Positions 36,796-45,431 are shown, counted from the first letter of the stretch. The stretch is DNA of 64,000 bases from Candidatus Palauibacter rhopaloidicola (GCA_026914155.1 JAPPGH010000008.1:1-64000), one strand, 5' to 3'. The notes: generated by a model from the sequence alone, not told the origin. Made by a program: numbers and translations.

Positions 36796-38021
36796 GGAGG
36801 GGTACTACCCGCGATCCCCCGGTAGTGCTCCCCGTAGTGCTCCAGCATGTACCGGTGAAGCGCGCGGGCGGCCCGAGCCGCGTAGTCGCGTCGGTTCCGA
36901 TCCGTGTCCCGCACGCCGCGGTAGTGGTGCTCGATCTGAATGCCGCTCACCGTCTCGCCGGTCGCCAGCGAGCCGTGCTCGCGCGTGTTGTATCCGCCGC
37001 GAAAATAGGGCGCGTCGCCGGGTGACGGGTCCTCCGGGCTGGGCACGGACGGAACATCTTCCGCTTCGAGAAAGCCGCCGAGCGAGGTGGCGCCGCGGAG
37101 GAGCCGCGAGAAGGGGAGGGGCGAAGCCTGCGCCAGAGCCCGGATGCTCGAACGCGAGATCACTTCGGCCCGGTCGAGCGCCGCATCCGGCTGGTTCAGA
37201 TCCGCGGCGCGGAGGAGGTAGCCCAGCTCAAGGCGGTCGATCGCGTGACCGTGGCCGTGGATGTCCAGGAAGAGGCCCACCCCGAAGTCCGCCGCCACCG
37301 TCGCACGCGCCGTCCCGATCCAATCCTGGAACTCGTGCCAAGCCTGCTCGGCGTATGGGTTCCCCTCGGCCGCTTCCACGATTTCCCGGTTCGAGTCCAG
37401 CTTCGGTCGAACGAGGTGTGAGATGATGACGTGGGGCGCGCGACCCGTGAGTTCAACAAGCGCATCGCGCATCGCAAGCGTGAGTTCCCGCGTGTTCGTG
37501 TCTGTCACGTGGGTTCCGCCCCTGCGATCGGGGATCTCGGCCGGGGCGATCCCTCCCCCGTGGGACGCGGACAGGATGAGAGGGAGTTCCCCTGGAACGT
37601 ACTCCACATAGCCCTTCCGCCCGAAGTAGCTCCGATCCGGCTCGTAGCGGGTGACGTTCTCGGGAACGAAGACCTCCAGCGTCGCGCTGCCCCGCGTGCC
37701 ATCGACGGTGGCGATCACCCGCGTGACACCCGGCGCGACACCCCTGACCACCGCCGTCGCGGCCGCCTCGGACACAAGGGTCGCGACGGCGGGATCCTCC
37801 ACCGACCACCGCAACAAGCCCGACGCCACCGTCCCCGTACCGGTTCGGGCGACTGCCCGGAAGTCGGCTTCCCCGCCCTCTCCGACGATCAACGTGGCGC
37901 CGGGGATGACCTCCACCGACGCGACGCCCGGCGGCTCCGGACGTGGCTCTCCGACGCTGCCGCCGCACGCTGAAAGCAGGAGGGCCAGCGCATACCGCAA
38001 AGGTGCAGACCCTGCGCTCAC
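36792..38021 (-). CDS. Lipoprotein with Ig-like domain and N-formylglutamate amidohydrolase-like domain
   Basis: 409 aa. The lipobox is LLLSAC. An Ig-like BIG2-type domain (about 35-115, SVEVIPGATLIVGEGGEADF ... TRVIATVDGTRGSATLEV) precedes a hydrolase domain. The hydrolase shows LILSASHGGG, PDRRGGTHVTDTNTRELTLA, ISHLVRPKLDSNRE and FLDIHGHGH, the layout of N-formylglutamate amidohydrolases (zinc His/Asp with an Arg-Asp-Asn motif). Export and fusion to an Ig module are unusual for that cytosolic family, so the substrate may be extracellular. It is coupled to the following gene by ATGA. Confidence 0.75.
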   Translation of the reverse strand: MSAGSAPLRYALALLLSACGGSVGEPRPEPPGVASVEVIPGATLIVGEGGEADFRAVARTGTGTVASGLLRWSVEDPAVATLVSEAAATAVVRGVAPGVTRVIATVDGTRGSATLEVFVPENVTRYEPDRSYFGRKGYVEYVPGELPLILSASHGGGIAPAEIPDRRGGTHVTDTNTRELTLAMRDALVELTGRAPHVIISHLVRPKLDSNREIVEAAEGNPYAEQAWHEFQDWIGTARATVAADFGVGLFLDIHGHGHAIDRLELGYLLRAADLNQPDAALDRAEVISRSSIRALAQASPLPFSRLLRGATSLGGFLEAEDVPSVPSPEDPSPGDAPYFRGGYNTREHGSLATGETVSGIQIEHHYRGVRDTDRNRRDYAARAARALHRYMLEHYGEHYRGIAGSTPP

Positions 38022-38104
38022 GTGGTCGATCCTTCGTTGATCCCTCGTTGATCCCGCTCCTCATCATGCTGCCTGAACACTCGATGTCAGGCAACGCTTC
38101 GCCC

Positions 38105-38173
38105 GGCCCGTCGCCTGTGGGCTGGCCGGCCCGTCGCCTGTGCCCCGGCCGGCCCGTCGCCTGCGCCCCGGCC
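38105..38173. repeat. Three tandem 23-bp repeats
   Basis: Copies start at 38105, 38128 and 38151, each with GGCCCGTCGCCTGTG or a one-base variant followed by a GC-rich spacer. They lie in the 232-bp gap between the amidohydrolase-like start and the third AbrB-PIN module. That gap ends in an AT-rich, promoter-like stretch (about 38196-38240). Confidence 0.75.
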
Positions 38174-38253
38174 CCACCCTTGCCCAAGGTACGGATGTTA
38201 AAATATGATTTTCTGTCATCAATTTTCATACTTCAAATGGCTGGACGCGGAAC

Positions 38254-38469
38254 ATGCGCATATCGGAGCGGGGGCAGATCACGATCCCCAAGAAGCTGAG
38301 AGACCGATTCGGCATGAATCACAACGTCGAAGTCGAACTCGTTCCAACGGAAGGGGGCCTTCTCATTCGAAAGAGAACGGCCGCGGGGCACCCGGTGGAC
38401 CGGGTGTACGGCATCCTGGGGACGGGCGGGAACACAGACGACTACATCGAGGCGATTCGGGGCCGATGA
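38254..38469 (+). CDS. AbrB-type antitoxin, module 3
   Basis: 71 aa from ATG 38254: MRISERGQITIPKKLRDRFG is a textbook AbrB/MazE-like N-terminus, followed by VEVELVPTEGGLLIRKR. The C-terminal DRVYGILGTGGNTDDYIEAI is typical of toxin-binding tails in VapBC modules. The stop overlaps the PIN ATG (ATGA). Confidence 0.9.
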   Translation: MRISERGQITIPKKLRDRFGMNHNVEVELVPTEGGLLIRKRTAAGHPVDRVYGILGTGGNTDDYIEAIRGR

Positions 38470-38864
38470 TCACGGCGGTGGATACGAGCGTCCTCCTCGA
38501 CATCTTCCTTCCGGACGACCGTCACGGCCGCACCTCGCGGGCATGGCTGGTGGAAGCGTATGACGCCGGCGCGATCATCGTCTCTCACGTCGTGTACGCC
38601 GAGTTGGCCCCCGCGTTCCCGGATCGGGAGGCACTGGACCGGGCGCTGCGTGAGGTCAACGTCGTCGTATCCCCGATCGATGCGGGCATGGCCCACGATG
38701 CGGGGCGGCGCTGGGGACGGTATCGCCAATCCGGGGGGGGCCGGGACCGCATCATCACGGACTTTCTGATCGGCGCCCACGCCGTGGCCGCCGCCGACCG
38801 CTTTCTAACCCGGGACCGTGGATTCTTCTCCAGCTACTTCCCCGAACTCGAACGCGAGGACTGA
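38466..38864 (+). CDS. PIN-domain ribonuclease toxin (VapC-like), module 3
   Basis: 132 aa from ATG 38466. The acidic residues are in AVDTSVLLDIFLPDD, VYAELAPAF, RIITDFLIGAHA and FLTRDRGFF. The C-terminal YFPEL is common in one VapC branch. It forms a complete, overlapping pair with its antitoxin and is not closely similar to modules 1 and 2, so the three modules appear independently acquired. Confidence 0.92.
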   Translation: MITAVDTSVLLDIFLPDDRHGRTSRAWLVEAYDAGAIIVSHVVYAELAPAFPDREALDRALREVNVVVSPIDAGMAHDAGRRWGRYRQSGGGRDRIITDFLIGAHAVAAADRFLTRDRGFFSSYFPELERED

Positions 38865-38868
38865 ACCG

Positions 38869-38884
38869 CGTTCCCGCGGGAACG
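38869..38884. repeat. Palindromic element (copy 4)
   Basis: CGTTCCCGCGGGAACG, 16 bp perfect, with the 20-bp form eroded on the left flank. It sits between convergent stops (38864 and 38903), the same setting as the copy at 10689. Confidence 0.8.
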
Positions 38885-38902
38885 TCTGGCGCGGCGGCGA
38901 CC

Positions 38903-39610
38903 CTACCGAGGGCGGCGCGAGATCCAGGCGCCGTAGAGGAGGGCGCGGTAGTAGCGCCAGGCGTCCTCGAATCCGGCTCCGGCCAGCAGCTCGAGGATCC
39001 GGGCCTCGGAAGCCCAGTGGATTCCCTCGTCGATCTTCGCCCTGAACGCGGCCCGCTCCGCCTCCCCCATCCCCTGGATCTCCCAGTACCGGCTCCACGC
39101 GGCGAAGAGTTCGTCGAAGCGGGGGCCGGTCCGATCTCCGTGGAGTTCGAACAGCAGGAAGGGGGCGCCGGGCGCGAGGCGGCGGGCGATGTCGCGCAGG
39201 AGCGCCTGCTTCGCGCCGTCGTCCGGGAGGAAGTGCATGACGTTGAAGCAGGTCGCGGCGTCGAAGCCGTCCTCGTCGAGGTCGGAGACGTGTCCGTGGA
39301 CGAGTCGGACGCCGTCTCCCACGCCGGCCTCCCGCGTCCGGTGCCTGGCGATCTCGATCATCTGCCGCGACGGATCGACGCCGGTCAGCCGCCAGCCGGG
39401 TCGCGCCGTCTTGAAGGTGACCAGCTCGATGCCGGTTCCGGCCCCGACGACCAGCACCCGCGGACTCGTACCCAGGCGTCCCTCGAGGAGTGCGAGCGCC
39501 TGCCGGAACGAGCTCCGGTAGCCGGGTATTACGGTGCGGGCGATGTACTCGTAGTCGCCGCCGTACGCGCCGTCGAAGTCGAATGGGGCCTCGTTCCCGA
39601 GTGTACTCAT
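38903..39610 (-). CDS. Class I SAM-dependent methyltransferase
   Basis: 235 aa from ATG 39610. Motif I is VLVVGAGTGIELVTF, the acidic post-I residue is in LTGVDPSRQMIEIA, and motif IV is ATCFNVMHFLPDD with the following LLRDIARRLAPGAPFLLFEL. This is the small-molecule methyltransferase pattern. The acceptor is unknown. It is divergent from the GH113 gene, with a hairpin in between. Upstream in-frame extensions toward 40297 are antisense to GH113 and rejected. Confidence 0.88.
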   Translation of the reverse strand: MSTLGNEAPFDFDGAYGGDYEYIARTVIPGYRSSFRQALALLEGRLGTSPRVLVVGAGTGIELVTFKTARPGWRLTGVDPSRQMIEIARHRTREAGVGDGVRLVHGHVSDLDEDGFDAATCFNVMHFLPDDGAKQALLRDIARRLAPGAPFLLFELHGDRTGPRFDELFAAWSRYWEIQGMGEAERAAFRAKIDEGIHWASEARILELLAGAGFEDAWRYYRALLYGAWISRRPR

Positions 39611-39710
39611 GGGCACAAGAAACCCCCCGCCCGGGATTCGTTCAAGTGTGACGACGCGACCGGGCAGGTGTGACGTCGCGGCCACCCGGGGCGTGAACCC
39701 GACACGAGGT

Positions 39711-39736
39711 CGCGACTCGTAGAGAGAAGAGTCGCG
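39711..39736. repeat. Hairpin-forming inverted repeat in a divergent intergenic region
   Basis: CGCGACTC (39711-39718) and GAGTCGCG (39729-39736) with a 10-nt loop, between the methyltransferase and GH113 starts. It may be an operator for one or both genes. Two nearby GTGTGACG words add direct-repeat character. Confidence 0.45.
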
Positions 39737-39799
39737 GCTCGCATGGCAAGGGTCGCGGACAGGTTGAGATTCAGATTGCCGAAAGGCACGATGGTATAG

Positions 39800-40990
39800 A
39801 TGAAAACGAAGAGATTGGCCGCCCGCGTGCTGTTCGCGGCGTTGGCCGCATTGCCCGTGGTCGCCGGTTGCGGCGCTGCCGGAACGGGGAGCGATCCGGG
39901 CGTGTCCGGCCGGCCCGCCGCCGCAACGGCGCACATCGGGCCGGAACAGAAGATTCGCGGCGTCTCCTTCTCCGCCCCGCGGCGCGAGATGGCGCCGGAT
40001 GCGCTTGTGCGCGCCTCGCTGACGGGAGCGAACTGGGTCGCGGTCGTCCCCTACGCCTTCGTGGACCCCGCCCAGCCGCGCGTCGCGTTCGACCGCGAAC
40101 GCCAGTTCTGGGGGGAGAGGACGGAGGGGATCGCGAAGACGATCGAATACGCCCGGGAGAGCCGGCTCTCCGTACTCCTCAAGCCGCATCTCTGGGTGCG
40201 CGGACAGGGCTGGCCGGGCGAGTTCGAGCCCGACACGGAGGAGGACTGGGAGATGTTCCTCTCCGGATACCGGGAGTACATCCTCCGGTTCGCGCACGTC
40301 GCCGACTCGATGGACGTGGAGATGTTCAGCGTGGGGACGGAGGTCGACCTCGTGGCGCTCGCGCGGCCCGACTACTGGCGGTCGCTCATCGAGGAGGTGC
40401 GGGCGATCTACGGCGGCCGCCTCACCTATGCGGCGAACTGGGACAAGTACGCGCGGATCGAGTTCTGGGACGCGCTCGACCTCGTGGGCGTGGACGCCTA
40501 CTTCCCGCTCGCCGACGACGCCACGCCGGACGTGGAGACGCTGATCGAGGCGTGGGAGCCCTGGAGCGAGGAGTTGCGCGAGGTCGCCGTCGCCACGGGC
40601 AAGCCGATTCTGTTCGCCGAGTACGGGTATCGCAGCGTGGACGGAGCGGCGGGCCGCCAGTGGGAGCTGCCGGAGGGACGCCGCGCGCGGGGCGTGCCGG
40701 CGAACTACGAGGCGCAGTCCGGGGCCTACGAAGCGCTCTTCCGCGTGTGGTGGGACCGTCCCTGGTTCGCGGGAGGTTTCGCGTGGAAGTGGTACGCGGG
40801 CTCTCCGGCGGGGGAGTGGATCGCGACCGACTACTCGCCGCAGGGGAAGCCGGCGGAGACGGTCATGGCCACCTGGTACGGAGGCGATGCGAGCCCCGGC
40901 ACGCCGCCGGTGCTCACGCTTCCGGATCTCGCTGGGGATCGAGCCGCGGATCGCACGTCGGGTCCGGCACCGGGTCCGGCGCCGGATTGA
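39800..40990 (+). CDS. GH113-like beta-mannanase lipoprotein
   Basis: 396 aa with a lipobox (LPVVAGCGAA). The TIM-barrel glycosidase signature of GH113 is visible: KIRGVSFSAPRR, LLKPHLWVRGQGWPGEFEP, acid/base Glu in MFSVGTEVDL (about 181), ANWDKYARIEFWDALDLVGV, and nucleophile Glu in ILFAEYGYRSVDG (about 274), followed by GFAWKWYAG. It would act on beta-mannan or related glycans at the cell surface. The last 77 bp overlap the 3' end of rnhB on the other strand; that tail is low-complexity Pro/Ala/Gly. Confidence 0.87.
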   Translation: MKTKRLAARVLFAALAALPVVAGCGAAGTGSDPGVSGRPAAATAHIGPEQKIRGVSFSAPRREMAPDALVRASLTGANWVAVVPYAFVDPAQPRVAFDRERQFWGERTEGIAKTIEYARESRLSVLLKPHLWVRGQGWPGEFEPDTEEDWEMFLSGYREYILRFAHVADSMDVEMFSVGTEVDLVALARPDYWRSLIEEVRAIYGGRLTYAANWDKYARIEFWDALDLVGVDAYFPLADDATPDVETLIEAWEPWSEELREVAVATGKPILFAEYGYRSVDGAAGRQWELPEGRRARGVPANYEAQSGAYEALFRVWWDRPWFAGGFAWKWYAGSPAGEWIATDYSPQGKPAETVMATWYGGDASPGTPPVLTLPDLAGDRAADRTSGPAPGPAPD

Positions 40991-41669
40991 ACTCCAGCTC
41001 GGTCTGCAGGACCCCCTGGAAGGTGATCCGGTGGTGCGGGGTCGGGCCGTGCCGCCGGATCGCTTCCATGTGCTCGCGGGTCCGGTACCCCTTGTTGGAC
41101 GCCCAGCCGTAGAGCGGGTATCGGGCGTCGAGCCGCCGCATCAGGCGGTCGCGCGTGACCTTCGCGAGGATCGAGGCACAGGCGATGGAATGCGAGGCCC
41201 GGTCTCCCCCGACGATAGAGCGGTGCTCGCCGAGTTCCGGGACCGGGTTGCCGTCCACGAGCACGAGTTCCGCGGGAAGCGCGAGACGATCGAGTGCGCG
41301 GCGCATGGCGACGATGGTCGCGGCGCGGACGTTGAGGCGTTCGATCTCGCGGGTGGAGGCGGCGGCGACGCGCCAGGCAAGACTCTCGGCGCGGATGCGG
41401 CGGGCGAGTGCCTCGCGACGGGAGGGGGAGACCTGCTTGCTGTCCGTACACCCCTCGAACCGCTGTCCCGGGTGAAGCGCCACGGCGCCCACCATCACGG
41501 GACCCGCCACCGGACCCATCCCGGCCTCGTCGATCCCGACCACGACGCGGAGGCCGGAAGCCCAGCCCTCTTCCTCGTAGTCGAGCGGCGCCGTGGCCGG
41601 CGCTTTCGGAGACGCCTCTGGAGCGGGCGTCGCCGGTGTCAGCCTTCCTGCTTCTTGTCGAGCCACCAC
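40914..41669 (-). CDS. rnhB: Ribonuclease HII
   Basis: Removes ribonucleotides from RNA-DNA hybrids. Catalytic acids are in [32 protein letters not shown] and [12 protein letters not shown], with YGWASNKGY further on. GTG 41669 (or 41666) is preferred; it overlaps the last 30 or so bp of rplS, as in many ribosomal operons. An upstream in-frame ATG at 41774 would lie deep inside rplS. The C-terminus ends in a Pro-Asp repeat tail ([13 protein letters not shown]) encoded in the overlap with GH113. Confidence 0.93.
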   Translation of the reverse strand: MVARQEAGRLTPATPAPEASPKAPATAPLDYEEEGWASGLRVVVGIDEAGMGPVAGPVMVGAVALHPGQRFEGCTDSKQVSPSRREALARRIRAESLAWRVAAASTREIERLNVRAATIVAMRRALDRLALPAELVLVDGNPVPELGEHRSIVGGDRASHSIACASILAKVTRDRLMRRLDARYPLYGWASNKGYRTREHMEAIRRHGPTPHHRITFQGVLQTELEFNPAPDPVPDPTCDPRLDPQRDPEA

Positions 41670-42010
41670 TTTCGCTCTGGCACCCGGGCCCGCTTGCCGC
41701 GGCGGTTGCGCAGATAGTAGAGCTTGGCCCGCCGGACATCGCCGCGCCGAACGACTTCGAGCCCCACGATCCACGGGGAGTGGAGGGGGAAGATCCGCTC
41801 GACGCCCACGCCGCCGGAGATGCGCCGCAGCGTGAAGGTCGCGTTGACCCCCGCCCCGCGGCGGCCGATGCAGACGCCTTCGAACGGCTGCACGCGCTCC
41901 TTCTGGCCTTCCTTCACGCGTACGCGAACGCGCACCGTGTCCCCCGGCGCGAAGGCCGGGAGGTCCGTGCGCTTATATCCCTCCTCGATACCGGCGATTC
42001 TGGGATCCAT
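41639..42010 (-). CDS. rplS: 50S ribosomal protein L19 (bL19)
   Basis: 123 aa: [60 protein letters not shown] and [15 protein letters not shown] are the conserved L19 blocks. It follows trmD after a 141-bp gap containing a short direct repeat (GTTCGCTGCGTC at about 42028-42050), and overlaps rnhB. Confidence 0.98.
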   Translation of the reverse strand: MDPRIAGIEEGYKRTDLPAFAPGDTVRVRVRVKEGQKERVQPFEGVCIGRRGAGVNATFTLRRISGGVGVERIFPLHSPWIVGLEVVRRGDVRRAKLYYLRNRRGKRARVPERKWWLDKKQEG

Positions 42011-42151
42011 CGTTCGTCTATCCTTGTTCGCTGCGTCGTTCGCTGCGTCTCCATGTGCGTTTCCGGGGCGGCGTATCCATCTGCGTCACGGGAGGGGTGC
42101 GGCGGTGTGACGGCGATGCGACGATGGGTACGGCCACAGCCCTTTAGTATA

Positions 42152-42832
42152 TCAGTCGGCCGCGTCGAGGTCGAGGAGGTCGGGACGGCGGCGTCGCGTC
42201 GCCGCATCGGCCTGCGCGGCGCGCCAGCGTTCGATGCGGGCGTGATCACCCGACCGGAGCACGTCCGGCGCGGGTCGGCCGCCGTGCTCGGCGGGCCGCG
42301 TGTAGGCGGGGGCGGAGAGGCGTCCCTCGTAGAACGAGTCGGAGGAGGCCGAATCGTGATCGCCGAGCGCCCCGGGGAGGAGGCGCACCACGGCGTCGAT
42401 GACGACGAGCGCGGCCGGCTCGCCCCCGCTGAGGACGTAGTCGCCGATCGAGACCTCCTCGTCCACCCAGGCGTCGACGACGCGCTCGTCGATCCCCTTG
42501 TAGCGCCCGCAGAGCAGCGTGAGATCGGACTCGAGCGCGAAGCGTACCGCCGTCTCGTGATCGAACGGCCGTCCGCGCGGGGAAAGCGAGATCACGCGCC
42601 CCGGGCGGTCCAGCGCCGTGAGCGCGGCGTCGAAGGGCTCGGGCTTCATCACCATCCCGCCCCCGCCTCCGAACGGCTCGTCATCGGTCGTCCGGTGGCG
42701 GTCCGTCGCGTACGCGCGCACGTCGATGAGCCGGTAGTCGACGAGCCCCGCCTCGCGGGCGCGGCCCGGGATGGAGAGGCCCAGGGGGCCCTCGAGGTAT
42801 TCCGGGAAGATCGTGAGGACGTTGATTCGCAT
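42152..42832 (-). CDS. trmD: tRNA (guanine37-N1)-methyltransferase
   Basis: 226 aa. MRINVLTIFPEYLEGPLGLS, DDEPFGGGGGMVMKPEPF, ISLSPRGRPFD, LLCGRYKGIDERV and SIGDYVLSGGEPAALVVIDA are the SPOUT-knot SAM-binding motifs of TrmD. It methylates G37 of tRNAs and prevents frameshifting. It sits in the usual rpsP-rimM-trmD-rplS order, 21 bp after rimM. Confidence 0.98.
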   Translation of the reverse strand: MRINVLTIFPEYLEGPLGLSIPGRAREAGLVDYRLIDVRAYATDRHRTTDDEPFGGGGGMVMKPEPFDAALTALDRPGRVISLSPRGRPFDHETAVRFALESDLTLLCGRYKGIDERVVDAWVDEEVSIGDYVLSGGEPAALVVIDAVVRLLPGALGDHDSASSDSFYEGRLSAPAYTRPAEHGGRPAPDVLRSGDHARIERWRAAQADAATRRRRPDLLDLDAAD

Positions 42833-42853
42833 CGGACCGTTCCCGTGTTCGCG

Positions 42854-43384
42854 TCAGATGTCGAGCAGGCCGGCGGGGAGCTTCATGTGGATCTCGCCGG
42901 CCTCGAAGTCCAGGTGCACGACAAGCTCCGCCTCGAACGGGACCAGCCGCTCGCGGCCGTCGACGTCGAGCGCGAGGAGCGGCGCGCCGGGCTGATCGTA
43001 CACCTCCCGGATCACTCCGATCGTCGTGTCTCCTTCGCACACCGACATGCCGATCAGATCGTGCAGCAGATAGCCCCCGTCCGGCAGCTCCGGCAGCTCT
43101 TCGCGGGGGACCGCAAGGCGCGCGCCGCGGAGCCGCTCGGCCACGGTGCGGTCCGCCACCTCGCGGACCTCGACGAGCCACCGCCCGCCGTGGAGCCGCG
43201 CGGTCTCCAGCGTGAGTGCCCGGGGCGGGGGCGCGCCCGTGTCCGTGCGCGCGTCGATGAGCTGGAGCCGGCGACCCGCCCGGAAGAGCGCTTCGGCGTG
43301 GTCGGTCTCGGCTTCCAGGAGCAGCCCGCCGCGGATCCCGTGCGGCCGGACGATGCGAGCCACGATCACGGGCGCGTCGGACAC
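42854..43384 (-). CDS. rimM: Ribosome maturation factor RimM
   Basis: About 176 aa from GTG 43384, 13 nt after the rpsP stop. The RimM N-terminal domain has ARIVRPHGIRGGLLLEAETD and VADRTVAERLRGARLAVPRE. The PRC-barrel has GYLLHDLIGMSVCEG and GVIREVYDQPGAPLLALDVD, ending EAGEIHMKLPAGLLDI. It binds S19 and helps 30S head maturation. The longer frame up to 43447 would overlap rpsP by about 50 bp and is less likely. Confidence 0.95.
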   Translation of the reverse strand: MSDAPVIVARIVRPHGIRGGLLLEAETDHAEALFRAGRRLQLIDARTDTGAPPPRALTLETARLHGGRWLVEVREVADRTVAERLRGARLAVPREELPELPDGGYLLHDLIGMSVCEGDTTIGVIREVYDQPGAPLLALDVDGRERLVPFEAELVVHLDFEAGEIHMKLPAGLLDI

Positions 43385-43397
43385 GGTCGCCGCGAGG

Positions 43398-43997
43398 CTA
43401 GTCGGCGTCGGCTTTCGCCGCGTCGTCGGCGCTGTCCGCCTCGTCACCGGCGCTGTCCGCCTCGTCGCCGGCGTCTGCCGCTTCGGCCGTCGCGTCGGCC
43501 GCCTCAGCCGGAGGGTCAGCGGGAGCGTCGTCGGCCGGAGCAGTCGCCTCGGCCTCGGGCGCTGCCTCCGTTTCCGCAGCTGCCTCCGTTTCCGCAGCTG
43601 CCTCCGCCTCGGCCGCGGGTGGCTCGGGCTCGGGCTCCGGCGGGGCCTCGGCGCTCGGCTTCGGGCGCTGGGACGTGCCGCGTTGCCCCGGCGGCGGACC
43701 GATCTCGACGATCGCCGTCTCGAGCGACCCCGGATCCACGCCGTCGTGGAACTGCTTCCAGACGCCCGTCTTCCGCAGGAGCGAGCGCACCGTGTCCGTC
43801 GGCTGCGCGCCTTCGTTGAGCCAGTGCAGCGTGCGCGCGGCGTTGATGCGCACGAGCGACGGCTGCGTGCGCGGGTTGTAGAGCCCGAGGCGCTCGATCG
43901 ACGCGCCCGACGTCCCTTCCCGCGAATCCGTCACGATGATGCGGAACGAGGCCGCCTTCTTCGCCCCACGCCGCTTGAGTCTGATTGTCGTCGCCAT
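43398..43997 (-). CDS. rpsP: 30S ribosomal protein S16 (bS16) with long acidic C-terminal extension
   Basis: Residues 1 to about 85 are normal S16: TIRLKRRGAKKAASFRIIVTD, IERLGLYNPRTQP, AARTLHWLNEGAQPTDTVRSLLRKTG. The protein then continues to 199 aa, whereas S16 is normally 80-90. About 85 residues are nearly pure Ala/Glu/Asp/Pro with short repeats (AAAETEAAAETEA, GDEADSAGDEADSA) that reflect 18-bp DNA repeats. The frame stays open to a stop just before rimM, so the tail appears genuine. It may be flexible and solvent-exposed, or have auxiliary binding roles as seen for extended S16 in some phyla. Confidence 0.95.
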   Translation of the reverse strand: MATTIRLKRRGAKKAASFRIIVTDSREGTSGASIERLGLYNPRTQPSLVRINAARTLHWLNEGAQPTDTVRSLLRKTGVWKQFHDGVDPGSLETAIVEIGPPPGQRGTSQRPKPSAEAPPEPEPEPPAAEAEAAAETEAAAETEAAPEAEATAPADDAPADPPAEAADATAEAADAGDEADSAGDEADSADDAAKADAD

Positions 43998-44048
43998 TCA
44001 GTTCTCCGATTGTCTCCCTGATCTGCCCGGAACCGGCCCGGGTCCGGC

Positions 44049-45431
44049 CTAGCCCAGTCCCCTGCCCAGTCCCTTGCCCAGTCCTTTGCCCAGTTGGCCG
44101 AGGTTGCCGGGACCTCCCGGCATCATCCCCGGCATGAGCTTGCCCATCTGTTTCATCATCTTCCGCATTTCGCGGAACTGCTTGAGGAGCCGGTTCACCT
44201 CGTGCACCGGCCGCCCCGATCCCTTCGCGATCCGCGCCCGGCGCGACCCGTTGAGGATCTCCGGCCGCCGCCGCTCTTCCGGCGTCATCGAGAGGATGAT
44301 CGCCTCCAGGTGACGCACCCGCCTGGGGTCGACGTCCGCCTGGTCCAGCATGCGCGGGTCGACGCCCGGCATCATCTTCAGCAACCCCTTCAGGGGTCCC
44401 ATCTTCTGGATCTGCTGGATCGAGGTCAGGAAGTCCGCCAGATCGAACTCCCCCTTCCCCGCCAGCATCTTCTTCTGCAACCGCTCGGTCTCGCCGAGGT
44501 CGACCGTCTGCTGCGCGCGCTCCACGAGGCCGACGATGTCCCCCATCTGGAGGATCCGGCCGGCCATGCGCTCCGGGTCGAAGACCGTGAGGTCCTCGGG
44601 CCGCTCGCCCGTTCCGACGAATCGGATCGGCACGCCGAGCACGCTGTAGATGGAGAGCGCCGCACCCCCGCGGGCGTCTCCGTCCATCTTCGTGAGGACG
44701 ATCCCCGTAAGTCCCACCGCGCCGTGGAATCCCTCGGCGATCCGCACCGCTTCCTGCCCGGTCATCCCGTCCGCTATGAGCAGGACCTGTTGCGGCTCCA
44801 CGGCCGCCTTCACGCGGCGGAGTTCGTCCAGCAACTCCTCATCCGCCTGCAGCCGGCCGGCCATGTCGAGGAGCAGATGCGTGACCCCGCCCCGCCTCGC
44901 CTCGTCCAGCGCGCCGCGGGCGAGTTCCGCCATGTCCTCGCCGCTCGGCCGCGCCAGGAGCGGGACCCCGATCCGCGCCGCCAGCGCCTCCAACTGCTCG
45001 GGCGCCGCCGGACGGTACGGATCGCACGCCACGAGCGCGGGCCGCCGCCCGTCCTTCGCCAGACGCCGCCCCAGCTTCGCCGCCGTCGTCGTCTTCCCGG
45101 ACCCCTGCAGGCCGACGAGCATGATCACCGTGGGCGGAACCGACGCCTCCGACTCCTCCGGCGCCGCCTCTCCCAGCAGAGCGACGAGTTCGTCGTGGAC
45201 GATCTTCACGATCTGATCGCCCGGCCGGACCGACTTCAGCACATCCTCGCCGAGCGCGCGCTCCTTCACCTTCGTGAGGAAGTCGCGCACGACCCGGAAG
45301 TTGACGTCCGCCTCGAGCAGGGCGCGCCGCACCTCGCGCAGCCCCTCGTCCAGCATCTTTTCCGTGATGACGCCGCGCTGGCGCAGTTTCTTCAGCGCAC
45401 CGTCCAGCCGGTCACCAAGGCGTTCGAACAT
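44049..45431 (-). CDS. ffh: Signal recognition particle GTPase Ffh
   Basis: 460 aa. N domain (MFERLGDRLDGALKKLRQRG), then the G domain with P-loop VGLQGSGKTTTAAKL (about 106-120), ACDPYRPAAPEQL, and G4 TKMDGDARGG. The M domain contains GPLKGLLKMMPG and the RNA-binding RRARIAKGSGRPVHEVN. G3 reads DMAGRLQ (Asp189-Met190) where DTAGR is nearly universal, and the following box is ADGMTGQEA. The C-terminus is a Gly/Lys/Leu repeat. It targets nascent membrane proteins with 4.5S RNA and FtsY. First gene of the ffh-rpsP-rimM-trmD-rplS-rnhB run. Confidence 0.97.
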   Translation of the reverse strand: MFERLGDRLDGALKKLRQRGVITEKMLDEGLREVRRALLEADVNFRVVRDFLTKVKERALGEDVLKSVRPGDQIVKIVHDELVALLGEAAPEESEASVPPTVIMLVGLQGSGKTTTAAKLGRRLAKDGRRPALVACDPYRPAAPEQLEALAARIGVPLLARPSGEDMAELARGALDEARRGGVTHLLLDMAGRLQADEELLDELRRVKAAVEPQQVLLIADGMTGQEAVRIAEGFHGAVGLTGIVLTKMDGDARGGAALSIYSVLGVPIRFVGTGERPEDLTVFDPERMAGRILQMGDIVGLVERAQQTVDLGETERLQKKMLAGKGEFDLADFLTSIQQIQKMGPLKGLLKMMPGVDPRMLDQADVDPRRVRHLEAIILSMTPEERRRPEILNGSRRARIAKGSGRPVHEVNRLLKQFREMRKMMKQMGKLMPGMMPGGPGNLGQLGKGLGKGLGRGLG

